A stretch of 64,000 bases of DNA from Thermodesulfobacterium sp. TA1 (lineage in GTDB: Bacteria; Desulfobacterota; Thermodesulfobacteria; Thermodesulfobacteriales; Thermodesulfobacteriaceae): contig NZ_CP043908.1 of NCBI RefSeq assembly GCF_008630935.1, forward strand, positions 1,240,001-1,304,000, read 5' to 3'. A program made the translations under genes and the position numbers. Shown here one piece after another: positions 25,903 through 35,107 of the stretch. Each line of letters opens with the position of its first letter. The first letter of the stretch is position 1. Below the pieces are notes generated by a model. That model had not been told where the DNA came from and searched no databases. It was given only the letters and a program-made list of their open reading frames with translations.

Positions 25903-27786
25903 TTAACTTACTTTAGCCCCTGGGGCTATTTCTTTCTCAGGGGCAACCAAGCATAGCCCTTTATCATCCTTAGCTGCAAGGAGCATTCCTTCAGAAAGAA
26001 CTCCTTTTATTTTAGATGGCTTTAGGTTGGCTATAATGACTACTTCTTTTCCTATCAACTCTTCTGGTTTATAATATTGAGCTATTCCTGAAACGATCTG
26101 TCTTTTTTCTGGGCAGAGAACCTCCAATTTTAAAAGCTTATCTGTATTAGGAATTTTTTCTGCAGCCACTATTTTTCCTACCCTTAAGTCAAGTTTTTTG
26201 AACTCCTCTATGGAAATAAAACTCTTCTCTTCGGTTTTTTGCTCTGACACCGTTTCCTCCTTTGGCTTTTCTTCTATTCTTGGAAAAAGAGGACTACCTT
26301 TTTTAGCTTCTGTCCCTTCTTTTAATCCCTTAAAGTTAAAAACCTCTTCCCAAGTTAAGGGGCCTTTATAAGAAAGGTTTTGGAGTAAAACCGATGAAGT
26401 TTCAGGCATTATCGGAGAAAGGGCTATAGCAAAACTTTTAATAACCTCAAGCAAAATCCTAAGCACCGTTCCTGCCCTGTTTAGTTCTCCTTTTTTAATA
26501 AGACTCCACGGGGCCTGTCTGTCTATGTAAACGTTTCCTTCTCTGATTGCCTCCCACAACCTTTCTAAAGCGCGATGAAACTGAAGCTCAGCAAAAAGTT
26601 GGTGATATTCCTCTAAAGCTCTTTTTACTAAGTCTAAGTAGGCTTGGTCTTCCTCTTTAATCTCACTTAAAGGAGGAATTTGAGATTTAAAGTATTTTTC
26701 CGTTAGGTTTAAGGTACGGTAAATAAGGTTTCCGTAATCATTAGCAAGGTCCGCGTTTATCCTGGTTATAAAGGATTCCAAACTAAACTCTGCGTCATAA
26801 CCAAAGGCCATTTCTCTAAACAAAAAATATCTTAGTCGGTCTTTACCATAGGTTTTACTTAAAGTAATCGGGTCTACGATGTTTCCCAATGACTTAGACA
26901 TCTTTAGCTTATCAACCAACCAATAGCCATGCACCAAAAGTTTTTTGTATACCGGTAGGCCTAAAGCTTTTAACATAATAGGCCAATAAACCGCATGAGG
27001 TTTCAAGATGTCTTTAGCTATAAAATGATGGGCCTCTTTCCACCAACCCTCCCATTTTGGGTCTTCTGGATACCCTATTCCTGTTAAATAGTTTAAAAGG
27101 GCATCAAACCATACATAGGTTACATAATCTTTATCAAAAGGAAGTTCAATACCCCACTCAAGCCTTTTTTTGGGACGAGAGATACAAAGCGGAGGTAGCT
27201 CTTCCTCTAACATGTTAAGCACTTCTTCTCGATAAAATTGAGGATAAATAAGCTCATTTTGCAGAATATACTCTTTTAGCCAGGTGCGATATTTTTCTAA
27301 ATTAAAAAAGTAGTTTTTTTCTCTAATCAATTCAGGGGTTTTTTGATGGTCCCTACACCTTCCTTGTTCGTCAAGTTCTTTAGCGGTTAAAAATCTTTCA
27401 CAACCTACGCAATAAAGTCCTTCATATTCGTCTTGATAGATTTCTCCTTTTTCGTAAAGCTGCTGAAGGACTGCTTGCACTACCTTTTTATGTTTTTCTT
27501 CGGTAGTTCTAATAAACCGATTATAAGAAACCCCAAAATAATCCCAAGTTGTTTTAAAAATTTGGCTTATTTCATCTACTAAAGCCTGAGGGGAAAGACC
27601 TTTATCTTTTGCGGTTTTTTGAATTTTGTCTCCGTGCTCATCTGTTCCTGTAAGGAAAAAAACCTGCCAATTTTTAAGTCTGTAAAACCTGGCAAACCCA
27701 TCTACTAACAAGGTGGTATAAGCATGACCTAAATGGGGAAAGGAGTTTACATAATAAATCGGGGTAGTAAGATAGATAAGCATCAA
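25903..27786 (-). CDS. metG: Methionyl-tRNA synthetase with C-terminal tRNA-binding domain
   Basis: MetG charges both initiator and elongator tRNA-Met. The 627-residue protein has the HIGH-type motif in FPHLGHAYTT, the KMSKS motif in KLKMSKSLGN, one zinc-binding knuckle (CVGCERF with CRDH, a C-x2-C / C-x2-H form like that of Thermus), and a C-terminal EMAP-like tRNA-binding domain from about residue 525 (FKKLDLRVGKIVAAEKIPN). Its start overlaps the ricT stop by 4 bases. It ends the long minus-strand run that begins at the initiator tRNA. Confidence 0.96.
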   Translation of the reverse strand: MMLIYLTTPIYYVNSFPHLGHAYTTLLVDGFARFYRLKNWQVFFLTGTDEHGDKIQKTAKDKGLSPQALVDEISQIFKTTWDYFGVSYNRFIRTTEEKHKKVVQAVLQQLYEKGEIYQDEYEGLYCVGCERFLTAKELDEQGRCRDHQKTPELIREKNYFFNLEKYRTWLKEYILQNELIYPQFYREEVLNMLEEELPPLCISRPKKRLEWGIELPFDKDYVTYVWFDALLNYLTGIGYPEDPKWEGWWKEAHHFIAKDILKPHAVYWPIMLKALGLPVYKKLLVHGYWLVDKLKMSKSLGNIVDPITLSKTYGKDRLRYFLFREMAFGYDAEFSLESFITRINADLANDYGNLIYRTLNLTEKYFKSQIPPLSEIKEEDQAYLDLVKRALEEYHQLFAELQFHRALERLWEAIREGNVYIDRQAPWSLIKKGELNRAGTVLRILLEVIKSFAIALSPIMPETSSVLLQNLSYKGPLTWEEVFNFKGLKEGTEAKKGSPLFPRIEEKPKEETVSEQKTEEKSFISIEEFKKLDLRVGKIVAAEKIPNTDKLLKLEVLCPEKRQIVSGIAQYYKPEELIGKEVVIIANLKPSKIKGVLSEGMLLAAKDDKGLCLVAPEKEIAPGAKVS

Positions 27787-28658
27787 GCCTCCTCCTCTTC
27801 AAGGGTCTTAAGTTGACCTTCAGGGATAAAATCTTCGGTATGCTCGACAATATAAGACTTTAAATCTTCAACCGGCACAGTAATCAGTTGTCCATCTTTT
27901 GTTTCTAAATAAACCAACTTTTGAAAAAGATGGTACTTTACTACACGATAGGATTCCTCGTTAATCTTGATTTTACTTCCCAATTTAGGAAGGTTATCTA
28001 AAAATTCCCGATAAACTTCCATCTCATAACTAAGACAACATAATAACCTTCCACAAGGACCAGATATCTTGTTAGGGTCAAGGATAAGACCTTGTTCTTT
28101 GGCAAACTTGATAGAAAGGGGTACAAAGGATTTTAAAAACTTAGCACAACAAAACTCCTTTCCACAATATCCTATACCTCCCAAAAGGGCGGTTTCATTT
28201 CTTACCCCTATCTGCCTCATTTCTATTCTCATCCTTAAAGCTCTGGCTAACTCCTTTACCAACTGTCTAAAATCAATCCTCCCATCTGCGGTATAAAAAA
28301 ATATGATTTTGCTTCGGTCAAAAAAACAATCTACCCTAACCAACTTCATCTCAAGTCCAAGTTCCTTAGCAAACTGAAGACAAAACTCCCTACCCTTTTC
28401 TTCTATTTCTAATTTTTTTTCAAACTCCCTGATTTCTTTTAAAGTAGCCTTTCGCAAAACCACAGGTATTCCTTCTACATCAAAAGGAATCTTGTAAGAA
28501 ACTTCGGTAAGTAGCAAAACTTCGTTTCTTCCGTCGGGCATCTCTGCCAGCACATAGGTACCTTTAGAAAGGGGCTTAGTAAGTTTTACTGCCATATCAG
28601 GATATCCCTGTTTTAAAGTCCCAGCACTCAACCAAACTTGAACTTCTTTATTTTCCAT
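27783..28658 (-). CDS. ricT: PSP1-domain protein RicT (YaaT family)
   Basis: The 291-residue protein has the PSP1 core with conserved cysteines in GGIGYCGKEFCCAKFL and GPCGRLLCCLSYE, which hold iron-sulfur clusters with RicA and RicF in Bacillus. In Firmicutes the complex affects RNase Y and sporulation. The role in this lineage is not established. Its position next to metG matches the conserved ricT-metG neighbourhood, although moaA rather than holB lies upstream here. Confidence 0.9.
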   Translation of the reverse strand: MENKEVQVWLSAGTLKQGYPDMAVKLTKPLSKGTYVLAEMPDGRNEVLLLTEVSYKIPFDVEGIPVVLRKATLKEIREFEKKLEIEEKGREFCLQFAKELGLEMKLVRVDCFFDRSKIIFFYTADGRIDFRQLVKELARALRMRIEMRQIGVRNETALLGGIGYCGKEFCCAKFLKSFVPLSIKFAKEQGLILDPNKISGPCGRLLCCLSYEMEVYREFLDNLPKLGSKIKINEESYRVVKYHLFQKLVYLETKDGQLITVPVEDLKSYIVEHTEDFIPEGQLKTLEEEEA

Positions 28659-29618
28659 CTAACCTCCGATAGCTCTCATAGGTTTTAAAGTAGAGTTTAG
28701 ATTATGCCTTTCAGGCTTTACCTTTAGAGCTTGAATAAAAAGCTCCTCTAATGAAACCTTTTTTTCCCTTAAAGCGGTTTTTAAGTTTATCTCAAAGTCT
28801 GAAAAAAGACAAGTCCTTAACCTACCATCAGCCGTAATCCTAAATCGGTTGCATCTATGACAAAAATGCTCAGAAATTGGTGAAATAAGTCCTATTTTCC
28901 CTTTAGCACCCTTCCATCTAAAAACCTTTGCAGGCCCCCCTCCTACCGAATTAGCAGGTAAAAGTGGTTGGTATGCCTCTAAAATCTTTTTAATCTCTAC
29001 CACCTCTACTATATGGCTCTCATCCCAAAGAGAATTTCCACCTATAGGCATAAATTCAATAAACCTTACCTCTATGGGCTTTTCTATGGTTAGCTTAGCT
29101 AAGTCTAAAACCTCTTCGTCGTTGAATCCTCTTATAACCACCACGTTAACCTTAACCGGTGAAAAACCAAGTTCTAAAGCTAAGTCTAAACTTCTTATCA
29201 CCTTTTCAAAACCATCAACCCCTGTAATTTTTCGAAACTTTTCTGGATTAAGGGTATCTAAACTAAGGTTTAACCTTTTTAAACCTGCTTTTTTAAGCTT
29301 TTCTCCTAACTCCTCAAGAAAATATCCGTTTGTCGTAAGGCTTAAATCTTCTATCCCGGTTATAGAAGCAATCCTTTCTACTAAAACTTCTATGTTTTTT
29401 CTAATCAAAGGTTCTCCCCCAGTAAGTCTTACCCTTTTAACCCCAAGCTTAGCCCCTACCCTTACCACCTCTTCTATCTCTTCCAACCTAAGTATTTCCT
29501 GATGGGGTAACCATTTCCAATTTTTATGAGTAAAGCAATAGATACACCTGAAATTACATTTGTCGGTTACCGATATCCTAAGGTATTCTATCTTTCTTCC
29601 AAAAGGGTCTATCAACAT
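28659..29618 (-). CDS. moaA: GTP 3',8-cyclase MoaA (molybdenum cofactor biosynthesis)
   Basis: MoaA is the radical-SAM enzyme that starts molybdopterin synthesis from GTP. The N-terminal cluster cysteines are 21, 25 and 28 (CNFRCIYC), followed by RLTGGEPLIRKN. The C-terminal cluster is in CHRCNRFRITADGRLRTC, and the protein ends in the characteristic Gly-Gly (AIGG). At 319 residues it is normal. It overlaps the upstream DUF4416 gene by 7 bases and abuts ricT. No other moa or moe gene is in the window. Confidence 0.95.
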   Translation of the reverse strand: MLIDPFGRKIEYLRISVTDKCNFRCIYCFTHKNWKWLPHQEILRLEEIEEVVRVGAKLGVKRVRLTGGEPLIRKNIEVLVERIASITGIEDLSLTTNGYFLEELGEKLKKAGLKRLNLSLDTLNPEKFRKITGVDGFEKVIRSLDLALELGFSPVKVNVVVIRGFNDEEVLDLAKLTIEKPIEVRFIEFMPIGGNSLWDESHIVEVVEIKKILEAYQPLLPANSVGGGPAKVFRWKGAKGKIGLISPISEHFCHRCNRFRITADGRLRTCLFSDFEINLKTALREKKVSLEELFIQALKVKPERHNLNSTLKPMRAIGG

Positions 29619-30145
29619 CCTTTTCTCTTTCTTAACTCCTTATAAACATCTCTTGCCTGGTTAAAAACCGGGATAAAAGCCTGATAATCTGGATAGGTCC
29701 AAGGAAGAGGCACGAAACTTTTATCTCTATAAATCAACGTCACCTCAGCAAAAACACTTCGACCTAAGTAAACCCTATGGGCATAGTCTTTAAAGGTTGA
29801 AAGCACTACCTTAGAAAGCTCTATATACCCTGGGTCAAGGTTTATACTCCTTTTCCCAGACTCAGTAGTATAACTAAGCTCTATTTGATAACAAAGGTGT
29901 TTTAAATCTACCAAAAAATCAGGGCTTTTTAGGTTTTCAAAAAAATAAAATCTTTTTTTCAAGTCTTTTCCCATCTCTTTTTCGTAATAAGAGGTAAAAG
30001 AAGAAAAATCAAAGGGTTCAGAAGAAAAAAACATCGGTCCCAGATGCGAGGTCAAATGAGTAAGAGCTTGTTCTCCCAAAAAAAGGTCTTGAGTGGTTAA
30101 AGCTATAAAAAAACAAACAGGAGCAGGTTGTCTTGGATGACTCAT
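29612..30145 (-). CDS. DUF4416 family protein
   Basis: A 177-residue soluble protein of the DUF4416 family, recognised from the GPMFFSSEPFDFSSFTSYYEKEMG segment and the INLDPGYIELSKVVLSTFKDYAHRVYLG segment. No biochemical role is known to me. The family is widespread in thermophilic and sulfate-reducing deltaproteobacteria and Aquificae-like lineages. It lies between a Trm112 gene (1 base away) and moaA (7-base overlap). Confidence 0.85.
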   Translation of the reverse strand: MSHPRQPAPVCFFIALTTQDLFLGEQALTHLTSHLGPMFFSSEPFDFSSFTSYYEKEMGKDLKKRFYFFENLKSPDFLVDLKHLCYQIELSYTTESGKRSINLDPGYIELSKVVLSTFKDYAHRVYLGRSVFAEVTLIYRDKSFVPLPWTYPDYQAFIPVFNQARDVYKELRKRKGC

Positions 30146-30146
30146 G

Positions 30147-30341
30147 TCAAGAGGTTAAGTTTTCTATTTTTAAAGCCTCTTCAACCAACATCACCGGAAT
30201 GTCCTCTATTACCGGATAAAAAAGCTTGCAAACCTTACAATAAAACCCTTCTTTGTCTTTAAAGTTTAAAAACTCTAAATCGCCTTTGCACTTAGGGCAA
30301 GCAAGCACTTCTAAATAAACTTTAATTCTTTCTTGGTCCAT
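30147..30341 (-). CDS. Trm112 family zinc-binding protein
   Basis: The 64-residue protein has two zinc-binding pairs, Cys15/Cys18 (CPKC) and Cys35/Cys38 (CKVC), and ends with the family segment [17 protein letters not shown]. Trm112 proteins activate methyltransferases in eukaryotes and archaea, while bacterial copies (YcaR/YbaR) have less clear roles. DUF4416 follows immediately. Confidence 0.9.
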   Translation of the reverse strand: MDQERIKVYLEVLACPKCKGDLEFLNFKDKEGFYCKVCKLFYPVIEDIPVMLVEEALKIENLTS

Positions 30342-30354
30342 GTCTTATATAATA

Positions 30355-32241
30355 TCATGTTTCAATTTTTACGCAATTTTTCCCTGACCTTTTAGCCAAA
30401 TAAAGGGCTGAGTCTGCCCTTTTAATTAGTTCTGAAACCTCTTCGGTTAAAAGGTACTCACTTACCCCTAAGCTTATGGTAACTTTAATCTTATTAACCC
30501 CTATCTCTAATTCTTCTACCGCGGTTCTTAATTTTTCTGCTACCATCACGGCGTTTTTCAGGTCTGTTTCTGGTAAAACTACGATAAACTCTTCTCCCCC
30601 CCAACGGCCAACTACATCTTGTTCCCTAAGGTTATTTTTAAAAGTCTCAGCCAAAGCTTTTAAAACCTCATCCCCTACATCATGACCATAGATGTCGTTT
30701 ACCCTCTTAAAATTGTCTATGTCTATCATTATCACAGAAAAAGGTTGTTTGGTTTCCTCAGCTTTTTGTTTAAGACTTTCTAACACAGTAGACACAAACC
30801 TTCGATTAAACAACTTGGTAAGTGGGTCGGTAATAGATTCTAAATAAAGTGCGTCTTCCAACTTTTTCCTTAAAGTTATATCCCAAAAACAAACGATAGA
30901 CTCTATAACCTTTCCTGATTCATCTTTTACCTGAGACACCTTAACGTTGGCTATCAAATAACTACCGTCCTTCCTCTTCAAAACCAAATCACCTTCCCAG
31001 TCCTCTCCCTTAGCTATAGCCTCACATATCAAACATTTATGTTCTAACAGCTCTACAAAAACCTCATGGTCCCTTTTCCCTATCAACTCCTTTTCCGAAT
31101 AACCTAAAAGTTTAAGAAGTTTAGGATTAACCAGGGTAATTTTAAAATCCTTTACCGTATAAACCGAGATTTCCATAAAATTAAGAACCACGTTTAATCT
31201 TTTTCTTTCTAAGAATACCTCCCTTGCCTTCTTATTGGTATAAAAAGAAACAAGCAGTATCAAAATCAATAAAAAGGTATACCCCCAGAAGTTTTTATAA
31301 AAATCTTTATATAAGGCTTCAAGCTCTTTTGCTTGCCTTATATTCAACAAAAACCCTACCGTATCCCCCTTAAAGTCCGTAATAGGAATAAGAACTACCT
31401 CATAAACCTCTCCCTTTTTAGGCCTAAACTCAAAAACCTGATTTTTTTCTAAATACAAAGCCTTTTTAAAAGCCGGTTCTTGAGATAACTTTTTTAGAAT
31501 ATCTTTATAAAAGATTTCATTTTTTGAACTTGCTTGGTATTCTACCCAATCCTCCCCTAAAAAACTTAGAGAAAACTGCTTTTTATAAGGTTCTAAAAGT
31601 TTGTCTACCGTTTCTTTTTTCTTAAAAATAAACCTACAACATAGGTCTGGACTCAGTTCTTTGACCAACCTTTCAAAATGGCCAACCGAAACCACAAAAT
31701 CTGCACTTCCTAAATATTCTTCCTTCTCATCCATCAAAGGCACGGTGTATCTAAACCCACTTAAAACCTTTCCTGATGCAAACCCAAAAACCGGTCTTTT
31801 ATGTTTCATCACATATCTTAAATCCTCTCTCTCCCTCGTAAGGTCGTCTCCATAAACAGAAGGATTATAGATCCTTAAAAGACTTCTTCCATCAGAGGTG
31901 TGAAAATGCAAGTCTAACCCTAAATCAGGAAATTTCTGAATAAAAGGTAAAAGAAACTGGTAAAGCCTATTTCTTAAGACTTCTTCATCTCCTTTATAAC
32001 TTTTAAAAAGGTTTTGTATACTTTGAGACGCTACTATCCCTGTAACATAAAGTTGGGTTAGCCTTTTTATAGAATTAATCGTAGAATTATACATGACAAT
32101 ACGGTCGTTTAAATTGTTTTCAAGAATAGTCTGTTTTTGTGATGAAAAGTTATTATAAAGAACCCCTATCCCTAAAATCCAACCCCAAAAAATCAACCCT
32201 AAAATAACACCATAAGACTTATAAAATAATAATTTTTTCAT
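30355..32241 (-). CDS. Membrane diguanylate cyclase with periplasmic sensor, PAS and GGDEF domains
   Basis: The protein makes cyclic-di-GMP. From the ATG at 32241 it has 628 residues: a membrane segment (about 12-33), a large periplasmic Cache-like sensor domain (about 45-305), a second membrane segment (about 320-340), a PAS domain (about 355-470) and a C-terminal GGDEF domain with the active site GGEEF (about 548) and an intact inhibitory RxxD site five residues before it (REQD). A longer frame begins at a TTG at 32289, but the extra residues carry no ribosome site and the ATG gives a normal membrane start. The ligand sensed is unknown. It follows two small unknown genes. Confidence 0.9.
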   Translation of the reverse strand: MKKLLFYKSYGVILGLIFWGWILGIGVLYNNFSSQKQTILENNLNDRIVMYNSTINSIKRLTQLYVTGIVASQSIQNLFKSYKGDEEVLRNRLYQFLLPFIQKFPDLGLDLHFHTSDGRSLLRIYNPSVYGDDLTREREDLRYVMKHKRPVFGFASGKVLSGFRYTVPLMDEKEEYLGSADFVVSVGHFERLVKELSPDLCCRFIFKKKETVDKLLEPYKKQFSLSFLGEDWVEYQASSKNEIFYKDILKKLSQEPAFKKALYLEKNQVFEFRPKKGEVYEVVLIPITDFKGDTVGFLLNIRQAKELEALYKDFYKNFWGYTFLLILILLVSFYTNKKAREVFLERKRLNVVLNFMEISVYTVKDFKITLVNPKLLKLLGYSEKELIGKRDHEVFVELLEHKCLICEAIAKGEDWEGDLVLKRKDGSYLIANVKVSQVKDESGKVIESIVCFWDITLRKKLEDALYLESITDPLTKLFNRRFVSTVLESLKQKAEETKQPFSVIMIDIDNFKRVNDIYGHDVGDEVLKALAETFKNNLREQDVVGRWGGEEFIVVLPETDLKNAVMVAEKLRTAVEELEIGVNKIKVTISLGVSEYLLTEEVSELIKRADSALYLAKRSGKNCVKIET

Positions 32242-32296
32242 ACATGAATTAATAATACATAACCACCAAAAAACAAGATAAAAATACAAAACCTGA

Positions 32297-32647
32297 CTAA
32301 AGGATGGGTTTTAGGGTTTTTTGGATGACTGAAGAAAAGTTTTTTAAGGTGTTAAAAACTTCGTCTATTTCTTTATCTTCGGAAAAGACTATCTTTTTAG
32401 CCTCTAAAAGCACCTCTTGGTCTTCAGGATCGACTGATTCTAAGGCCTTTTGCCAAATTTCTTGAAAAGAGGGTGGATGGTCTGGAGGGGTTATTTGAGA
32501 GAGGGACCAGAGGGCTTTAAGCCCTGTTTGGAAGATTTCTCGAGCCTTTTTTCTAAACTCCTCTGGTTTGGTTTTATAAAGATGTAAGTCTTTTAAAAGG
32601 TCTTGGACATACTTAAAATAGCTTCTTGCCCTGATAAAATAAACCAT
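32297..32647 (-). CDS. Unknown helical protein, 116 residues
   Basis: I do not recognise this gene. The protein looks fully helical and soluble, with an aromatic start (MVYFIRARSYFKYVQDLLK) and alternating charged and hydrophobic residues, and no signal peptide or cysteines. It lies 3 bases after another small gene and ends about 55 bases before the diguanylate cyclase start, in the run bpsA-efp-small-small-cyclase. Codon choice looks like that of its neighbours, which supports a real gene. Confidence 0.7.
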   Translation of the reverse strand: MVYFIRARSYFKYVQDLLKDLHLYKTKPEEFRKKAREIFQTGLKALWSLSQITPPDHPPSFQEIWQKALESVDPEDQEVLLEAKKIVFSEDKEIDEVFNTLKNFSSVIQKTLKPIL

Positions 32648-32650
32648 TCT

Positions 32651-32863
32651 TTATTCAGAAGTTTTTTTGAAAACCTCTTCTCCCCATTTTCTGTAAAAAT
32701 GTTTGGTGATAACCTCGTCTGCTATCTCACAAATTTGAAAAATAGTCTCTATCATATCTAACATCTCTTCTTGGCCATCCTTAGGCCGCATTTCAAAATC
32801 TTCTATAAAGGCACCACTTTCTAAATATTCCTTAAACTGTTGCAATTTTTTAAGGGTAACCAA
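32651..32863 (-). CDS. Unknown small protein, 70 residues
   Basis: I do not recognise this gene. It encodes a short acidic helical protein (MVTLKKLQQFKEYL, then ESGAFIEDFEMRPKDGQEEM). The start is TTG, placed 1 base after the efp stop, so translation probably depends on ribosomes finishing efp. It has no membrane segment or cysteine pair apart from one Cys. The tight link to efp could mean a shared role, but this is only inferred from position. Confidence 0.65.
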   Translation of the reverse strand: MVTLKKLQQFKEYLESGAFIEDFEMRPKDGQEEMLDMIETIFQICEIADEVITKHFYRKWGEEVFKKTSE

Positions 32864-32864
32864 C

Positions 32865-33428
32865 TTAACCAGCCCTCTCGAGGTATTCTCCTGTTCTAGT
32901 ATCTACTTTAATCCGGTCTCCTTTATTAATAAAAAGTGGCACCTGTATGACTGCCCCGGTCTCAAGGGTAGCTGGTTTAGTAGCAGAACCTACGGTGTCT
33001 CCTCTAACCCCTGGCTCGGTTTCCACTACCTCTAACTCCACGATGTTAGGAAGGTCTATCCCTATAACCTTTCCACGGTAATAGATGATGTAAACGGTTA
33101 AATTTTCCTTTAAAAACTTGCCTGCTTCTCCTACTTCTTCTTCTCTAACATAAACTTGGTCGTAATCTTCTAAATCCATAAATACATACTGTCCCTTTTC
33201 TTTATACAAAAACTGCATCTCTTTTTCTTGAAGGTCAGGTTTTTCAAACTTTTCTCCTGCACGAAAGTTAACCTCAAAAACCCTACCGGTGGTTAAATCT
33301 TTTAATCTGGTTCTAACCGTAGGCTGATTTTTAGAAACCTTTACATGCTGAAACTCTAAAATTTCATATGGCTTTCCATCCCACTCTATTTTTAAACCTC
33401 TCTTAAAGTCTGATGTGCTGTAAGCCAT
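32865..33428 (-). CDS. efp: Translation elongation factor P
   Basis: EF-P relieves ribosome stalling at proline runs. The 187-residue protein has the usual three barrel domains and the C-terminal signature (KPATLETGAVIQVPLFINKGD, then IKVDTRTGEYLERA). The functional loop of domain I reads HVKVSKNQPT, with Lys33 at the tip, in place of the more usual KPGKGQA. The lysine is kept, but the flanking Pro-Gly and Gly are not. It is 4 bases after bpsA and 1 base before the 70-residue gene. Confidence 0.95.
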   Translation of the reverse strand: MAYSTSDFKRGLKIEWDGKPYEILEFQHVKVSKNQPTVRTRLKDLTTGRVFEVNFRAGEKFEKPDLQEKEMQFLYKEKGQYVFMDLEDYDQVYVREEEVGEAGKFLKENLTVYIIYYRGKVIGIDLPNIVELEVVETEPGVRGDTVGSATKPATLETGAVIQVPLFINKGDRIKVDTRTGEYLERAG

Positions 33429-33432
33429 GGCC

Positions 33433-34482
33433 TTATCCCTCTTTGATGTTTTTTTCTAAATAAGAAGGTAAAGGTGTAGCCCAAGATTCATCGTCAAAAT
33501 AAAGCTCTTCAACGTTGGAAGGAACTTCTATGTTTAAAACCTTAGGTTTCTCTACCGCCTCAAACCTGATAAAACAAGATTTATACCAGTCCACATCAGG
33601 CATCGACAGATCAAACTCTTTCATAATCCTATAGGTTCTATAAAAATCTTCCCATTGATTTTCCTCTTCAGGATAAGTAGTAAAATCCCTTAGAATATCG
33701 GTTAACACAAACCCTGAATCTAAAATAAACCTCTGAAAATCATACCACTTATTCAAAGAGGCCTCTCGGTGAGTAAAACCTATATAACCAGCAGATCCCT
33801 CCCCTTTTAAGGCCTGAATACATCTGTAAACAAAGAGCTTTAAACCTTTTTGGGTTTCTACTGGATCAGTAACAAAAACATCAAACTTTTGATAAAGCTC
33901 CGAAGGGAGCTTTTCTATCACGTTGTAACTGTAAACTTCTATGTTTGAATAACCGATAAGTTGAGCCTTTTCTTTAATAAATTGATTAATCCTTTCGTCT
34001 ATTTCTACTACCACTATTTTTTTTGGTAATTTAGTAAGAGCCATACTTAAAGATATCAAGTCGTCATCCCCTAAAATAAAAACCTCAGCACCTTCAAGGT
34101 CTCCCCTTTCATATATAAAAGCAGTCCTTTTAACCGTATCTTTTGGGAAAATAAACCCTTGATCAAAGTCGCTTGTCGGTAAAGGACGGTCTTTAGTGAT
34201 CTCTATAAACCTTTCTAAAATTTGTTTCCAAAAAGGATTTTGTTCAAAAGGAGAGCAAAAAAGACATCCTGGACTTTGATAAGGTAAAATTTGTAAACTA
34301 CCTACTGCAAGATAAAAATAAGGTTTTTCATACTTTATTGTTCCGTCTTCAAGAAGTTGCTTTATCGCCTCTAAAAAATCTACCAAATGGGCATCTTGAT
34401 AATTTACCAACTCCCAAAAAGAAGCCTTATCTTTAGCCAAGGTTCTTAAGATTTGCCTTTTAATACGCTCTAAGTTTTTCAC
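33433..34482 (-). CDS. bpsA: N4-bis(aminopropyl)spermidine synthase BpsA (branched polyamine synthase)
   Basis: BpsA adds aminopropyl groups to spermidine to make branched polyamines, which thermophiles use to stabilise nucleic acids. The 349-residue protein has an N-terminal winged-helix-like domain, the GCLFCSPF segment, the active-site acidic cluster GDDD (138-141), a Rossmann part with VVEIDERI, and DVFVTDPVETQKG. These match the BpsA (formerly DUF43) family of Thermus and Thermococcus. The start is GTG behind an AGAGG site. It lies about 90 bases after tRNA-fMet and 4 before efp. Confidence 0.9.
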   Translation of the reverse strand: MKNLERIKRQILRTLAKDKASFWELVNYQDAHLVDFLEAIKQLLEDGTIKYEKPYFYLAVGSLQILPYQSPGCLFCSPFEQNPFWKQILERFIEITKDRPLPTSDFDQGFIFPKDTVKRTAFIYERGDLEGAEVFILGDDDLISLSMALTKLPKKIVVVEIDERINQFIKEKAQLIGYSNIEVYSYNVIEKLPSELYQKFDVFVTDPVETQKGLKLFVYRCIQALKGEGSAGYIGFTHREASLNKWYDFQRFILDSGFVLTDILRDFTTYPEEENQWEDFYRTYRIMKEFDLSMPDVDWYKSCFIRFEAVEKPKVLNIEVPSNVEELYFDDESWATPLPSYLEKNIKEG

Positions 34483-34573
34483 TTTTTAATCCTCTTAAAA
34501 AGTTTACTCCCGAAAGAGATTTTATGTAAGGCTTTTAACCTCAAAAAAGATTATTTAAGATAGAGAAGCAAAT

Positions 34574-34650
<77 letters not shown>

Positions 34651-34669
34651 ATCTTATCAATTGATTTAT

Positions 34670-34697
34670 AATATAATAACAAATTTAAAGATGTCAA
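34670..34697 (-). promoter_or_regulatory. Promoter for tRNA-fMet
   Basis: On the minus strand TTGACA (34692-34697), a 16-base spacer and TATATT (34670-34675) place the start about 12 bases before the tRNA. No terminator is evident after the tRNA, so bpsA and efp may be read from here as well. Confidence 0.7.
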
Positions 34698-34700
34698 GCC

Positions 34701-35107
34701 AGGAATTTACAAAAATTTCTACTCAAGCCCGAGAAAACTTCTGTCTCAACCCTTCTTCTGCATCATCTCCCATAGCAACTAACCCAAAAATCTTGTTATT
34801 CTCATTGATTAAGTCCTTCTATTTTTCTGATTTATAAAACTCTTCTTTTCCTAAAAACTTAACATACCCCCTCATAACTAAGATTATCTTCAATGCCTAT
34901 CGCTTAGTTTATTCTTAAACTTAAAAGGGTTATGGGCCTCAAGGCATCACTATAACTTAGACCAAGAGCTTAAAAGGTAGTCTAAGGCCTCCTTTCAGAT
35001 TAGGGATCTAAACATGACCTTTTAAACTTGTAAACACCCTATATAAGGCTCTGGTTGAAAAATTGTAGTTAGATGCTATCTTAAAAAACAAAAAAGGTAT
35101 TTTTCCT
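34701..35107. other. Gap between tRNA-fMet and ahbB; possible gene remnant, nothing else seen
   Basis: No intact gene is seen. On the minus strand one frame from about 34870 to the stop at 34723 reads MRGYVKFLGKEEFYKSEK, a stop, then KDLINENNKIFGLVAMGDDA and on to the end. This is protein-like but broken, and I do not recognise it. The remainder shows no RNA fold, repeat or strong promoter, except that an AAGGT element lies 8 bases before the ahbB TTG start. Confidence 0.3.
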
